From Allacma fusca (lineage: Eukaryota; Arthropoda; Collembola; Symphypleona; Sminthuridae), in NCBI GenBank assembly GCA_947179485.1, contig CAMXBY010000003.1, forward strand, positions 16,555 to 80,554: a DNA stretch of 64,000 bases, in the 5' to 3' direction. Shown piece after piece: positions 34,576 through 45,667 of the stretch. The first letter of the stretch is position 1, and each line of letters begins with the position of its first letter. The notes beneath the pieces were generated by a model. That model searched no databases, had not been told where the DNA came from, and saw only the letters and a program-made list of their open reading frames with translations. A program made the position numbers and the translations under genes.

Positions 34576-35668
34576 TAGTGCCCCGCATGGGTACAAAATT
34601 GTTGTACCTGTACCTGAATCATCTGTACATGGATTTTTTGAACCTATACCCGTACCTGAATACCTGGGTTCAATTTTCCTGAACCTGTACCTGCTCTCAA
34701 ACTAAACCAGGGGTACCTGTACCCGGGTATATTTTAAAAGTACTTGAACCTGCCCGGGTATTTTCCATTGTACTAATTTAAAGGATTGCCAAATATATTA
34801 CACGAAATAAAAAATTAAAATATCTGAGACCAAGACGTTTTGATTTAATACATTTATTTATCAGATTAGATTTTTTTATATTTTTTATTCTTCGAAAGCA
34901 TGACTAAGTACTGGAACTACCATAGCTATAAATGATTACTGATACATAAAGGTTGAAAAGGTAATAGATAGCAAAATCTACGATATGAATAAGATCAATC
35001 TAACAATACAAATGCAGTGTAATGTTTTCTAAACGTTCAATAATGCCGAGAAATTAGGAGATTAAGAATTTGTTTTGCACCCTGCAATTGCTTTCGCAAT
35101 GGAAAACATTTTTTTAGATTCAAACTCCTCAGATTTTAACTTCAGCCAAGCGTTGAGGCAAAAGCATTTCCTACCGTAACTCCACTCTTATATGCGTCCG
35201 AAGATCTGGGTCATAGGAGAAGGTTCGCTCTATCTGTAGAACTCTGTTCTTTAGCAGTTCAAGGAGCTGCTAAACAATTTCTGGTCATTCCATCTAATGG
35301 TGGGTAACTAGCCACGTGTTCCTATACGGTGGAATTAGTTTTCCTGACTGAGCTTATACGTATAAATTTTAATGTAAAATGTTTCAAGGTCAAAAAATCG
35401 GAGCAGTTTTTAAAGCTCAACAACACCTTTACAGGCGTTACTTGTAAATTATTATTGACTGTGAAGTACCTGAAAGTTCAGGTATTTTACATTCTGGTTC
35501 AGGTATTTACCCAGTGTGTACTCGTACCTGATGGATTTATACCCAAACGATTGGTTTTTGAATCTGTACCCATACCTGACCTGAACCTGTACCCAAATTG
35601 GATGGGTACAAGAAGTATGTACCTGATACGTACCTGTACCTGAACCCAAATACCCATGAGGGGCACTA
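34576..35668. mobile_element. Non-autonomous hAT-like element (GGGTAC type), 1093 bp
   Basis: The ends are TAGTGCCCCGCATGGGTAC and, in reverse complement, TAGTGCCCCTCATGGGTAT. The 8-bp duplication ACTAGAAT is perfect (34568-34575 and 35669-35676). Arms at about 34590-34770 and 35480-35660 are GGGTAC/CAGGTAC-type arrays. The core has no recognised gene. Confidence 0.93.
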
Positions 35669-35784
35669 ACTAGAATATTTTAATTTTTGCAAGGAAGTGA
35701 AAAGGGGCTGAAGGGATTGGACATTAGGGATTTCAGATATCCGTGTTACTAAAAGCTTCATTGTAGTAGTAGTAGTAGCAAGAA

Positions 35785-35965
35785 TGGAAAATCGGAAAAA
35801 TATGAATTCAAATTCGAATTAAAATATTCAAGGGGAAGAATTCCGATTTAAAATACCTATAGCAATACTGAAAAATATGAATTCTAATACGAATTTAAAT
35901 ATCCTTGAGCATTCGTTCATTATGAATTCCGATTTGAATATTTATTTGAATTCTACTTGTATACT
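35785..35965. repeat. GAATTCAAATTCGAATT-type degenerate array
   Basis: There are repeated ATTCAAATTCGAATT and AATTCCGATTT motifs on both strands, similar in style to the element arms elsewhere. Clear ends or a target duplication were not found. Confidence 0.45.
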
Positions 35966-36044
35966 TAAAATACAAAGAATTTAATTACGGAAAAAGTTCA
36001 ACCTTAGAAACTTGATATCATCAATGTTTTGGGAAGCTTGTTTC

Positions 36045-36279
36045 CAGGGGACGGATTTTTGTAGGAAGACGGGAAGATTCTTCCCAGGGGAAAAATATTT
36101 CTGGCAGGGAAAATCTCAAAGGGAAGGGATTTAATTTTACGAACAGAAATGTTTAAAATCGTTGACATTTTTTTTAACCAGGGGTTTTAGAAAGCGAGGA
36201 CCTTCCAGCAGGGTGATAATATTCAGCAAAGAAATTCAGAAATGATCTTCCAGGAAGATTTATAAAAATCCGACCCCTG
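36045..36279. mobile_element. Short CAGGGG-type hAT-like element
   Basis: The left end CAGGGGACGGATTTTTGTA is mirrored by CAGGGGTCGGATTTTTATA at the right. Internal GGGAAGATTCTTCCC palindromes match the larger relative at 56316-57052. The flanks CTTGTTTC and CCAAGTAA do not match, so the duplication is lost or one end is wrong. Confidence 0.65.
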
Positions 36280-36433
36280 CCAAGTAAAAGATTTTACTAG
36301 ACACTGTTGTTTTTTCAAGACTATCCGAATGAATTGCCAGTCGCTAGTGACTTGGAAGTAATGAAAGTATATGCTCAAAACATTTCATCAAAATCGGTCC
36401 AGTAGTGCTTGAAATAACCGTGATTTAATTGAA

Positions 36434-37802
36434 AGGACACCGCACAATCCTTACGCGAAAATGCCCTCTGTTCGATTTTAACGAAAAAATTACTGCAGGG
36501 TGCGCCTTGATGCGCAGATCATTTTCGATAATTGCCCCGACAAAATCTGACGACGGGATTCAGAGATATCCCGGGTCAAAGTTAGCAAAAATGAGGGGGT
36601 CTCATGGGGTACCAAGAAATTCAAACTGAAAATTAGCAATATAACTTCAAAAATGGCAAGAATAAAAATTAAACAACGTCCAAAAAAAATTTCAGCGAGA
36701 TATGACCTCAAAATTCCATATTGACCTCAAGAGGTCAAAGGGCGTCGATACCTGTATAATAATCTAAACGGGAAATAAACTGGCCCAGATTGGAATTAGG
36801 GCTTTAATTAGACACATATTAAACGTGTGACGAGTTTGGTTCCAGTTTATGACACGATGACCCAGCTGTGACCCCCGAGGTCAATATTTTACTCATACCG
36901 GATTTGGTACTCAAAAATCATTCGAATTACCCGGAAATAAATTGGACAACCCGGATCTTTTGGTTTAAGCCTAGATGTGTTGCCTGTCAAGTTTGGTTAC
37001 ATTTGGTGATACAATGACCCATCTGTGACACCAGAGGTTAATATTTTACCCATACCTTACTAAGATGATTAGGTACCTAAAAATCATACAACTGGAACCA
37101 AAATAGACAGGCAACTCATCTAGGCTTAAACCAACAGTTCTAGCCTATTTGAGGGTAATTCGAATGATTTTTTACCAAATCCGGTATGGATGTAATATTG
37201 AGATCGGAGGTCTCAGCTAGGTCATCGTGTTACAAACTGGAACCAAATTGGCAGGCAACTCATCTGGGCTTAAGCCAAAAGTTTTAGCATATTTGGGGGC
37301 AATTCGAATGATTTTTAGGTACCAAATCCGGTATGGGTAAGATATTGACCTCGGGGGTCACAGCTGGGTCATCGTGTCATAAACTGGAACCAAACTTGGC
37401 ACACGTTTAATATGTGTCTAATTAAAGCCCTAATTCCAATCTGGGCCAGTTTTCTCACCGTTTAGATTATTAAACAGGTATCGACGCTCTTTGACCTCTT
37501 GAGGTCAATATCTTGGAATTTTGAGGTCATATCTCACTGAAATTTTTTTTGGACGTTGTTTAATTTTTATTCTTTCCATTTTGGAAGTTATATTGCTAAT
37601 TTTCAGTTTGAATTTTTTGGTACCCCATGAGCCCACCCTCATTTTTGCTAACTTTTACCCGGGATATCTCCGAATCCCGGCGTCAGATTTTGTCGGGGCA
37701 ATTATCAAAAATGATCTACGCATCAAGGCGCACCCTGCAGTAATTTTTTCGTTAAAATCGAACAGAGGACTTTTTCTCGTAAGGATTGTGCGGTGTCCTT
37801 TG
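36434..37802. repeat. Large inverted repeat with ~465-bp arms
   Basis: The segment 36434-36905 is repeated in reverse complement at about 37335-37802 with few differences by eye (for example ACCGCACAATCCTTACG, ACTGCAGGGTGCGCCTTGAT). The spacer contains further diverged copies of the ACCAAATCCGGTATGG and GGTCATCGTGT units in the same orientations. Mirrored open frames on the two strands are a consequence. This is a foldback element or an inverted duplication of a longer repeat. No gene is recognised. Confidence 0.85.
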
Positions 37803-38067
37803 GAAATTTCAAGAATTTTTTTCTCCAAAACTATCCAACCGATTCCAACCAAATAAGAAATCAGACTACCTGTTGAGATAAGTAATGTCGAAAACACATT
37901 TCGACGGAATTGGTTCACTAAGTTTTGATTTATGGTGGGAACGGACGTACGGACATACGGACGGACATCAATCATGTTACTAGTTTGAAAGTTGAAGGAA
38001 TGCCATTTCCTTTCGAGATCTCTGATTCAAAATATGTATCTGGCCCCGGGGTTTAACATGTGGCCAG

Positions 38068-38521
38068 CAATGATGGGAAAATCCCTACTAGGTACGTCCA
38101 TATCCCTGGTAACACTCAGTCACAAATCCTTACGTCCCTCCAATCCGTCCTGAACACCAGACGATCTAGTCTCAGTCACGGCCAGTCAGCGCTAACGTCG
38201 TTAGTGATCGTCCCCGTCCCGTCCGTATCCATATCCCTCCTTCCGTCTCACGTGACAACCATTCCTTGTACCCACCATTGTTATTTTTATTGCTGCATAT
38301 ATGGGGTACACATCACATGTTATTATAATATATAATAGTATTAGATCGAAACGTCCCAAGTATTCGTCCCTATTATTAATGTACTTTACGGTCAACGTCT
38401 CGATCCCGTCTCAGTCCCTCTCCTCTCTTAATTGTTAGAACCGAATCCGTCTCAAAGTCCCTATCCCGTCCCGATTTTTGCCGTCCGTCCTGAGAGACGG
38501 TATCCCCAGCGAACATCATTG
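38068..38521. mobile_element. Non-autonomous hAT-like element (CGTCC type), 454 bp
   Basis: The short perfect ends CAATGATG/CATCATTG are flanked by the 8-bp duplication GTGGCCAG (38060-38067 and 38522-38529). Arms contain CCGTCC, CCCGTCCCG and GTCTCAGTCC motifs. It lies just upstream of the TatD pseudogene. Confidence 0.82.
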
Positions 38522-38875
38522 GTGGCCAGCCTGGCCTCACCACAGGATTATAAGACATGAAAGTAACAGGAGCCTTAGGGCTAGGGTTAAAGAAATACAA
38601 CGACTCTCCGGAATACCAGCGTCGAGTATGACGGGGATTTCAACAGACTGGTGGATCTGGAGAATATGGTAAATCCGAGAGCTACATCCTTGTGGATATT
38701 GGAGCGAACTTGACGAATAAGAAGTTTTCCTGGGATATTGACTCGGTGGTGCAGCGGGCAAAAGGGTAGGGGATTCATAACATTATGGTCACTGGGACCA
38801 GCATTCAGAGTAGTAAGGAAGCTCTGAGACTGACGAGGATCTTCCCGAACGTTCTGTTCTCTACTGCTGGTAAAT

Positions 38876-39681
38876 GGGCTTCAATAAACTGCGGGCTCAC
38901 GGGGTCGCGGGCTCCCTCAATAAACTACTGGCTTGCGGGCTCGCGGGCTCCCTCAATAAACTGCGGGCTCGCGGGCTGCGGGCTCCCACAATAAATTCAA
39001 ACTCACGGGCTCCCTCACAAAAATTAAACTCAAGGCTGCGGGCTCACGGGCTCCCTCAATAAAATCAAACTCACGGGCTCCCTCAAAAATATTAAACTCA
39101 AGACTGCGGGCTCCCTCAAAAAAATTAAACTCACGGGCTGTGGGCTCACGAGCTCCCTGAATAAAATGTGGGTTCACGGGCTGTACATTCAGCAACTGCT
39201 GACTCACAATCAGCAAAGCTTTGAAGGCAGTAATAAGTTGCTTGCAGTAGCTGGCTGGGCAGTCCTATGGTCTTCGTGAGGGATCCCGCAGCCCGTGAGT
39301 TTAATTTTTTTGAGAGCCCGCAGCCTTGAGTTTAATTTTTTTGAGGGAGCCCGCAGCCCGTGAGTTTAATTTTTTTGAGAGCCCGCAGCCTTGAGTTTAA
39401 TTTTTTTGAGGGAGCCCGCAGCCCGTGAGTTTAATTTTTTTGAGGGAGCCCGCAGCCCGTGAGTTTCATTTTTTTGAGTGAGCCCGCAGCCCGTGAGTTT
39501 CATTTTTTTAAGGGAGCCCGTGAGCCCGCAGTCTTAAATTTAATTTTTTTGAGGGAGCCCGCAGCCTTGAGTTTAATTTTTTTGAGGGAGCCCGTGAGTT
39601 GGATTTTATTGATGAAGCCCGTGAGCCCGCGAGCTCGCAGTTTATTGAGGGAGCCCGCGAGCCCGCAGTTTATTGAAGCCC
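38876..39681. mobile_element. Non-autonomous hAT-like element (GCCCGCAGCCCGTGAG type), 806 bp
   Basis: The ends GGGCTTCAATAAACTGCGGG and their exact reverse complement bound the element. The 8-bp duplication TGGTAAAT is perfect (38868-38875 and 39682-39689). It is filled with GAGGGAGCCCGCAG and CGTGAGTTTAATTTTTTT units. The target site is the first intron's splice donor of the TatD gene. Confidence 0.92.
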
Positions 39682-39957
39682 TGGTAAATTGTTTGGGATT
39701 CATTTGGGAAGTTTTTGGTTTTTGCGGGGAGGATGAGGAGGTTAAGTGGATAGGGTTGTTAATTTTTTTGATTTTAGTAGTGCTATATTATTTTTAGATA
39801 ACATTTCGGGGAATGGTATCGGCAGGAATTTAGTTGGTTAATTTTTTTTATTAAGGATTTGTTGGTATTAGGTGGGCGATATTTTAGTTTGTTTGTTATT
39901 AATTTGTAGGTTGATACTTATGTATGTATGTAGGTGTTCATGTATTTTGCTGGCTTC

Positions 39958-40312
39958 TAGTGATTCCAATAGTCTGGTCTGATCTAGGTTTTATGAAACT
40001 GGTCTGGTCCAAAGCCAGTCGTTTGTACCAGACCAGACCAAAGACCATGGTCCAGAAAATGATTGAGAGAAATTAATTAATAGTATCCAGTCAAATTTTT
40101 CTTTTATCCCCAGAAATTACATTTTAATTTGTTCCATAAGATTTTGTTAACTCATAAATTTTTATTTTGCGTACTTTCGGGACAATGGTCCTGTGGTCTG
40201 GTCTGGACCTGAAGCTGGATCAATTGTATCTGGTCTGGTCCAAGTGTTGGATCAGACCGGACCAGACCATACAAATCTGGGACCAGGCCGGACCAGACCA
40301 TTGGCATCCCTA
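39958..40312. mobile_element. GGTCTGGTC-type short inverted-repeat element, 355 bp
   Basis: The ends TAGTGATTCCAATAGTCTGG and, in reverse complement, TAGGGATGCCAATGGTCTGG are similar. Arms carry GACCAGACC/GGTCTGGTC arrays. The flanking 8-mers CTGGCTTC and GTGTATTC do not match, so the target duplication has decayed or the limits are off by a few bases. It lies in intron 1 of the TatD pseudogene. Confidence 0.75.
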
Positions 40313-41216
40313 GTGTATTCGGTTTCATTTTTAGTACGTTACTGTGCACTCATAGTGAGTTGCGATGATGTAGGAATTCATCCCCATGATGCAACGAGCT
40401 GGGATGAGACATCGGAGGAGGAGATTGAGTTCCTGTGTAAGAATCCGGAGTGTGTACCTTTAGGAGAGTGTGGACTTGACTTCAGTCGAAACTCTCCTTC
40501 GGAAGTTCAGCTGGAGGTGTTTGAGAAGCAGGTGCAGATGGTTGTAAGACTGAGGAAATCCGTTTTCCTTCATGAAAGGGGTGCTCATGCCGAGATGGTT
40601 TTAGTGTTGACCAAGTACAAGGACAAGTTAAGTACCGCCTTGTGTTCTTCACTGGCACTGTATTTCAAGCAAAGACTTATTTAGTTTTTTGACTTTACAT
40701 TGGAATTACAGGTGAGATTTCATTTTAATTCGGCTTGTAGAATAGCTTAATAGTTAATAAACAATCCTGCAATGTGTAATAGTATCTAATCATGCTTACA
40801 AAATTAAAAACTTCTGGAAATTACATTCGCAGTTTATAAATGGTCCAGTTATAATTTTTCTAATAATATTTCCCAGAATTTTGTGTAGGTTACGTATGGA
40901 AGGACAAGAGTCACGATGGAGTGCGGAAGCTACTAGAGAATATTATTCCCCTGGATCGCTTTCTAGTCGAAACGGATGCTTCGTTCTTGTACCCAAATAC
41001 CCGATCGCCCAAACTACCCGTAGATGTGAAGCAGTGAATTTCTCCTCGGTCCCTGACTATCCTAAATCGGCATTGCACCTTTCAGCGGAACGAACCTTAC
41101 TCACTTCTAGCAACTCTGGAGATGAGATAGAGATTGCAGAACTTATGAATATGCCCCCGGAGGAGGTAGCCACGGCCACGACCTACAACGCTGTCAAGCT
41201 CTTCGACTTGACTTGA

Positions 41217-42412
41217 CCTAGTCTCAATGGAACAATGCACAATTGACTGCTAATATTAAAATGTGCCTCGTGTCTATTTTAATTGACCCTTATTTTTTTG
41301 TAACTTTAAAAAATACATGTACTATAGACAATTTGGGAATTTAAAAGTATTTTGTACCTCTTTTCCAGAAATATTCAACAATTTATTATCTAGCCCCGCG
41401 ACTGCAATCAGCGGTTATTAATCAGTGCTATTAATATTTAATAATTCTTATACCGACCTACATGATTGTTAGCTCACAAGCATCTACATTTGTAATCATA
41501 CCAATGACCCCTTGTCACATTAACTGTAACTCTGTTTCGACAGAATCTAATTAGTAGAGTAATTATTTAGAATTTAGCGGATTTGTAAACAAAAACGATC
41601 ACGCTAATATTTCATAATCGCAACAACGATGAAACGCTTATTTGTACTTGCAACTTATAATTATTCGGCGTAAGGAATAGAAGTAAGTATTTATTTTTAA
41701 AAAAGTCAATTCTCCAAATGACAAGGCAGCTTCATCCAAGGCAGTCTATTCTGTTATTTGACGTAGTCTCAAATTAATTAAATTTGTTACTTACCAAGTA
41801 ACAGCACCAGTAATTTATATACGAAATTGTCGCGCACTCCTCAAGCAAAAGGAGTGTGAGCAATGTACATAAAAATACCTATTATTCCTAATCGTAGACA
41901 TTTTTAGTGGTATGACAATCCTTGTGCTCTTGTACAAATCCAGAAATATTTCTATTCTACTATACAGCGCATTCGCAGATAATTGCTTTTGTCAACATTT
42001 AAAAAAGCAAATAAAGCTCACATCAGATGAAAAAATTCTACAAATTCATCTTCGATTCCAAAGACGTGACACGGTGTAATATTTTAAATATTTAATGCTA
42101 AACCGGTTTAGCAATGTCATATATGCATTCGTCAATAACTCTCTATTCTTAATGATAGCTTCTGCTCAACGCCTTTTCTTAACTAATGGTAATTTAATGG
42201 GAATGGTAATTACGATAATAATAATAATTATCATTTAATTAATTATAGAGCGGCGAAAGGTATTTCTACTTTCCCTTTTAATAGTAATTACAAATTACAC
42301 TCCCTTCCTTTTTCCATATTTTTTTTATAACACGTTTTTCCTACACAAGGATATAAACTCAAATGTGCTTTTAAACCGCGCGCAAATTTGAAAAATAAGG
42401 ATTTCGTTTGGA
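41217..42412. other. Non-coding stretch
   Basis: I see no gene, clear repeat or element termini here. It is AT-rich 3' flank of the TatD pseudogene up to the nested elements at 42421. Confidence 0.5.
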
Positions 42413-42824
42413 GTTCGCCGCATAGATGGGCATTTTTGTCTCCCTCCGCCTCTTTGTGCGAGAGATATATTACAGTCCGCAAGCACTCTCCCTCGTCATC
42501 AATCAAGCGACACGTTTCGGATTGTTCTCGCCCTTACCGTCGTGAGGTGCTAATTTTAAAATTCACCCCTCTCCCTCGCCCTCGTGAGTGCCCTCGTTAT
42601 TTTATATTGCACGTAAATAAACCCCTATACAATTTTCTACAACCTCTGTGCTTTCAAAAAAAATGTTTACCGTACTTTGTAAAAATATGGCAGCTTCAAA
42701 ATGTAAGTAAGCTCATTGTTAAATTTCGCTTTGGAAGCAGAGTTGCTGTAAATTTGCGTATTGTTAGTGTCTTGTTTGGTGCTGTCCACAATCCTGGAGT
42801 GTATTAAACTCTGAAAAGCACATC

Positions 42825-43705
42825 TAGTACTCGGACCAGTTCAGTTCAAAACCGAAAAATTCCGATTCGGTTCAGTTCAGTTCAGTTTGATTCATTATAA
42901 ACACAGTTCAGTTCAGCTGTTGAACTGAACTGAACAGTTCGATTCAGTATTTGAATCGAATTGAACCGTATAAAGCAAACTGCAGTTCAAACAGTTTGCA
43001 AACGGGCTCCTTGCTGGAAACGTCGCCACCAACGTACATTCTTAGCTGTCATTCCCATGTATACTTATTTAACGAATAATCAACAGTTTTTTAATTACTT
43101 TCAAAAATGTTCTTTTAATAATTATATGGGACATTGCTGTTGCCGGACCAAACATGGGGCTAAAGTTGCATTTCGCACTATTTTCTTTAAAACTTCAACA
43201 AGTACTTAAAATTCTGGTTTGATTACGGAGCTAAAAAAATTTTAAACGAATCCTAACGAAAATGTAGATACTGAATTCTCCCAAAGATGTAATGCTAAAA
43301 GGAAGCAATCTATTACGGATTACTAAACGTTGATTCTGAAACAGGGCCATTCCAGTGTACATTACCATCATCAAGAGCATATCATTTGTGCATTCTCCAT
43401 TGCACTGTTTGCTATGGTGAATGCGATTAGGAACAGGTTAAGAGGTAAAAAATCAGTTTTTCTGGGATTGACTCGGATGACTAAATTCGGATCTTTATGT
43501 GTGTACACCCGCAATTATTATTGTTTACCAAACACTGCGACTGAACTGTTTGATTCACCGATTCAGTTCAGTTCATCGGGTGAAACTGAACTAAACTGAA
43601 CTGTTTTTGCTTGAACTGAACCGAAACCGAATTTTCGTTTCAGTTCACTGCTCAAACTGAACTGAACTGCAAATTTTGAATCGAACTGAACTGTTCCGAG
43701 TACTA
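42825..43705. mobile_element. Non-autonomous hAT-like element (TTCAG type), 881 bp
   Basis: The ends TAGTACTCGGACCAGTTCAG and, in reverse complement, TAGTACTCGGAACAGTTCAG match at all but one base. The 8-bp duplication AGCACATC is perfect (42817-42824 and 43706-43713). Arms are GTTCAGTTCAGTTC arrays on both strands. It is related in ends and array to the element at 54094-54994. Confidence 0.94.
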
Positions 43706-43989
43706 AGCACATCCAAGCCACAACAAACGATAGGCGAGGTTGTAAATAACTGTTAATTTAGAAATAGTCGATAATTTAGAATTTGCGTCTTGTTTCTGAC
43801 CCCAGTGACCTTGGATAAAATTAAACTTTAAGTACTGATAGGTCTCATAGTTTCATTTTTCATTCTTTAATTTAGCCCAATCGTTTGAATATACCCGGGT
43901 ACAAAAACCTTTTTGAGTACATTTTGGATGCAGGTACTTTTGAGGTACAGGTACTCCCGATTTAGTTTGCGAACAGGTACAGGTGCAGG

Positions 43990-45667
43990 TAGTGCTGTAA
44001 TTTGTCCTTTTAGTATTGTATTGTACTTTGGCGAAAAGTACAAAAGTAGTACAACTAAGATATTGTTTTGTACTCCGAGTTTTGTTTTTGTTTTGTACTT
44101 CTATCAGATTGTTTTTGTTTTTGTACAATCTGTATTGTATTGTTCTAAGGTTTTAGAAGACGCTAGAAATTTGCTAAAGTGATAGTTGTATCTGAGTTCA
44201 AGGGCACGTAGGAATTGATGTGTGCAACTTTAGTTGTTTAAAAATTACGTAAAAGATCAAAAAACCAGTCATTGACTAATCTCCCATAAGAGATGCATTG
44301 AATCTGTTGACGGTCGAATTTTGAAGGGTGCAATTCTGTGGCACCAACCTATTTGTGAATAATCCCTGTAATAACCACATCGTAATTTCCAGAACAACAT
44401 AATTTCATAAACAATATCCACTACCATTGCTTAAAATTAGAATGGATAGAGTAGACGCTTGGGCTCTGATATCTATATTTTCAATTTGCTCAGCCGTTGG
44501 CTTTTACCACCTATTTCATCGATGTAGAAATGTCCTCTATGCGTAGACTACATTTACAAATCGCATAGTTCGTTTGTTAGACTAGGTCTTTTGTCTTTGT
44601 TAGACACAGACTAGATTTATCCAGGTCAACATTTAAGCCATACGGTTAGCCAATTTTATTTATCAGTACCGATTCATTGGTATCATATCTGATGCCATTG
44701 AATTGTCATTAGCCAGTGTTGATTTAATTCGTGACCTTTTTCATGACGTCTTACTAATCCACATTAAATGTAACCTACAACTAGTACATCTTATCGGTGG
44801 CGTCTAATAATCAATATAATAATAATAATAGGGTTTTATTGGTTGATATAGTCGCCTCAGCCGTTACAACCTTTAATAATCAATATGGTAACAGTCAAAG
44901 TCATGCAACTATTAGGGACACAGTAAGGTCAATCTGAGGTCATGTGACTATTAGTGACACAGTAAGGTCAATCTGAGGTCATGTGACTATTAGTGACACA
45001 GTAAGGTCAATCTGAGGTCATGTGACTATTAGTGACACAGTAAGGTCAATCGGAGGTCATGTGACTATTAGTGACACAGTAAGGTCAATCTGAGGTCATG
45101 TGACTACTAGTGACACAGTAGGTCAATCTGAGGTCATGTGACTACTAGTGACACAGTAAGGTCATGTGACCTCAAATTGACCTTATTGGGTCACCAATAG
45201 TATCATGACAGATTACGGTTTTAAGGGGCGCATGACCTATAATGAAACTTGGTGAGTAACTAGTAGTAAATCACCTATGATTGACTTTATTGGCGCATTA
45301 ATAGTCACATGACACTAGAATGACATACTCAATGTAAGTGTATATTTTATATGGGCGATAGTAGGCGAATCTAACCATAATCAGTCAATGCCCAGTTTTT
45401 GTGCTTTGACGTGTTTTTCACGATTCCAATTACACAAATCAATTCCTATGTGCTCTAGAAATCTATTACAACAATCACTTTAGTAAATTTCTAGCGTCTC
45501 TAGAACCTTGGAACAATACAATTTGGATTGTATTGTTTTTTTCAATTCCTGTTTTGTTTTTGTTTTAGTTTTGTATCTCGAAAATGGATATTGTTTGTTT
45601 AGTTTTGTACCAAAGACAAAAACAATACAAAAGTACAAAACTAAACGAGTACAATATTACAGCACTA
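43990..45667. mobile_element. Non-autonomous hAT-like element (TTGTATTGTAC type), 1678 bp
   Basis: The ends TAGTGCTGTAATTTGTCC and, in reverse complement, TAGTGCTGTAATATTGTAC are similar. The 8-bp duplication GGTGCAGG is perfect (43982-43989 and 45668-45675). Arms are arrays of TTTTGTTTTGTAC/GTACAAAACAATAC. The core contains a 39-bp tandem repeat. Confidence 0.92.
44920..45170. repeat. 39-bp tandem repeat with paired AGGTCA hexamers
   Basis: About six head-to-tail copies of a unit containing AGGTCAATCTGAGGTCATG followed by TGACTATTAGTGACACAGTA. Each copy holds two AGGTCA hexamers five bases apart. The array ends with the palindrome AGGTCATGTGACCT near 45157-45172. It is entirely inside the element at 43990-45667. 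Confidence 0.88.

Larger units (their letters stand above)
38650..41216 (+). pseudogene. TatD-family DNase, broken, three recognisable exons
   Basis: Members of this family are metal-dependent 3'-5' nucleases. Exon 1 (start uncertain, to 38869) encodes ILVDIGANLTN, IMVTGTS and FPNVLFSTAG. Exon 2 (40374-40710) encodes IHPHDATSWDE, VPLGECGLDF, FLHERGAHAEM and FTGT. Exon 3 (40889-41216) encodes VWKDKSHDGV, PLDRFLVETDASFLYPNT, RNEP and EEVATATTYNAVKLF. The splice junctions are GT-AG and keep the family frame. Lesions are an in-frame TAG at 38767-38769, a frame change near 40628, TGA at 40690-40692, TGA at 41035-41037 and a frame change near 41118. Intron 1 holds the elements at 38876-39681 and 39958-40312. 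Several independent lesions argue for a real pseudogene rather than sequencing error. Confidence 0.85.

Noticed and set aside
36490-37856. Similar membrane-like open frames on opposite strands
   Set aside because: They are the two arms of the large inverted repeat; no independent coding evidence.
38571-38592. TTAGGGCTAGGGTTA, telomere-like
   Set aside because: Only two imperfect units inside otherwise ordinary sequence.
38874-39797. Open frames with repeated SRAPSINCGLAG- and REPAAREF-like peptides
   Set aside because: Products of the GAGGGAGCCCGCAG array in the element at 38876-39681; the plus and minus versions mirror each other.
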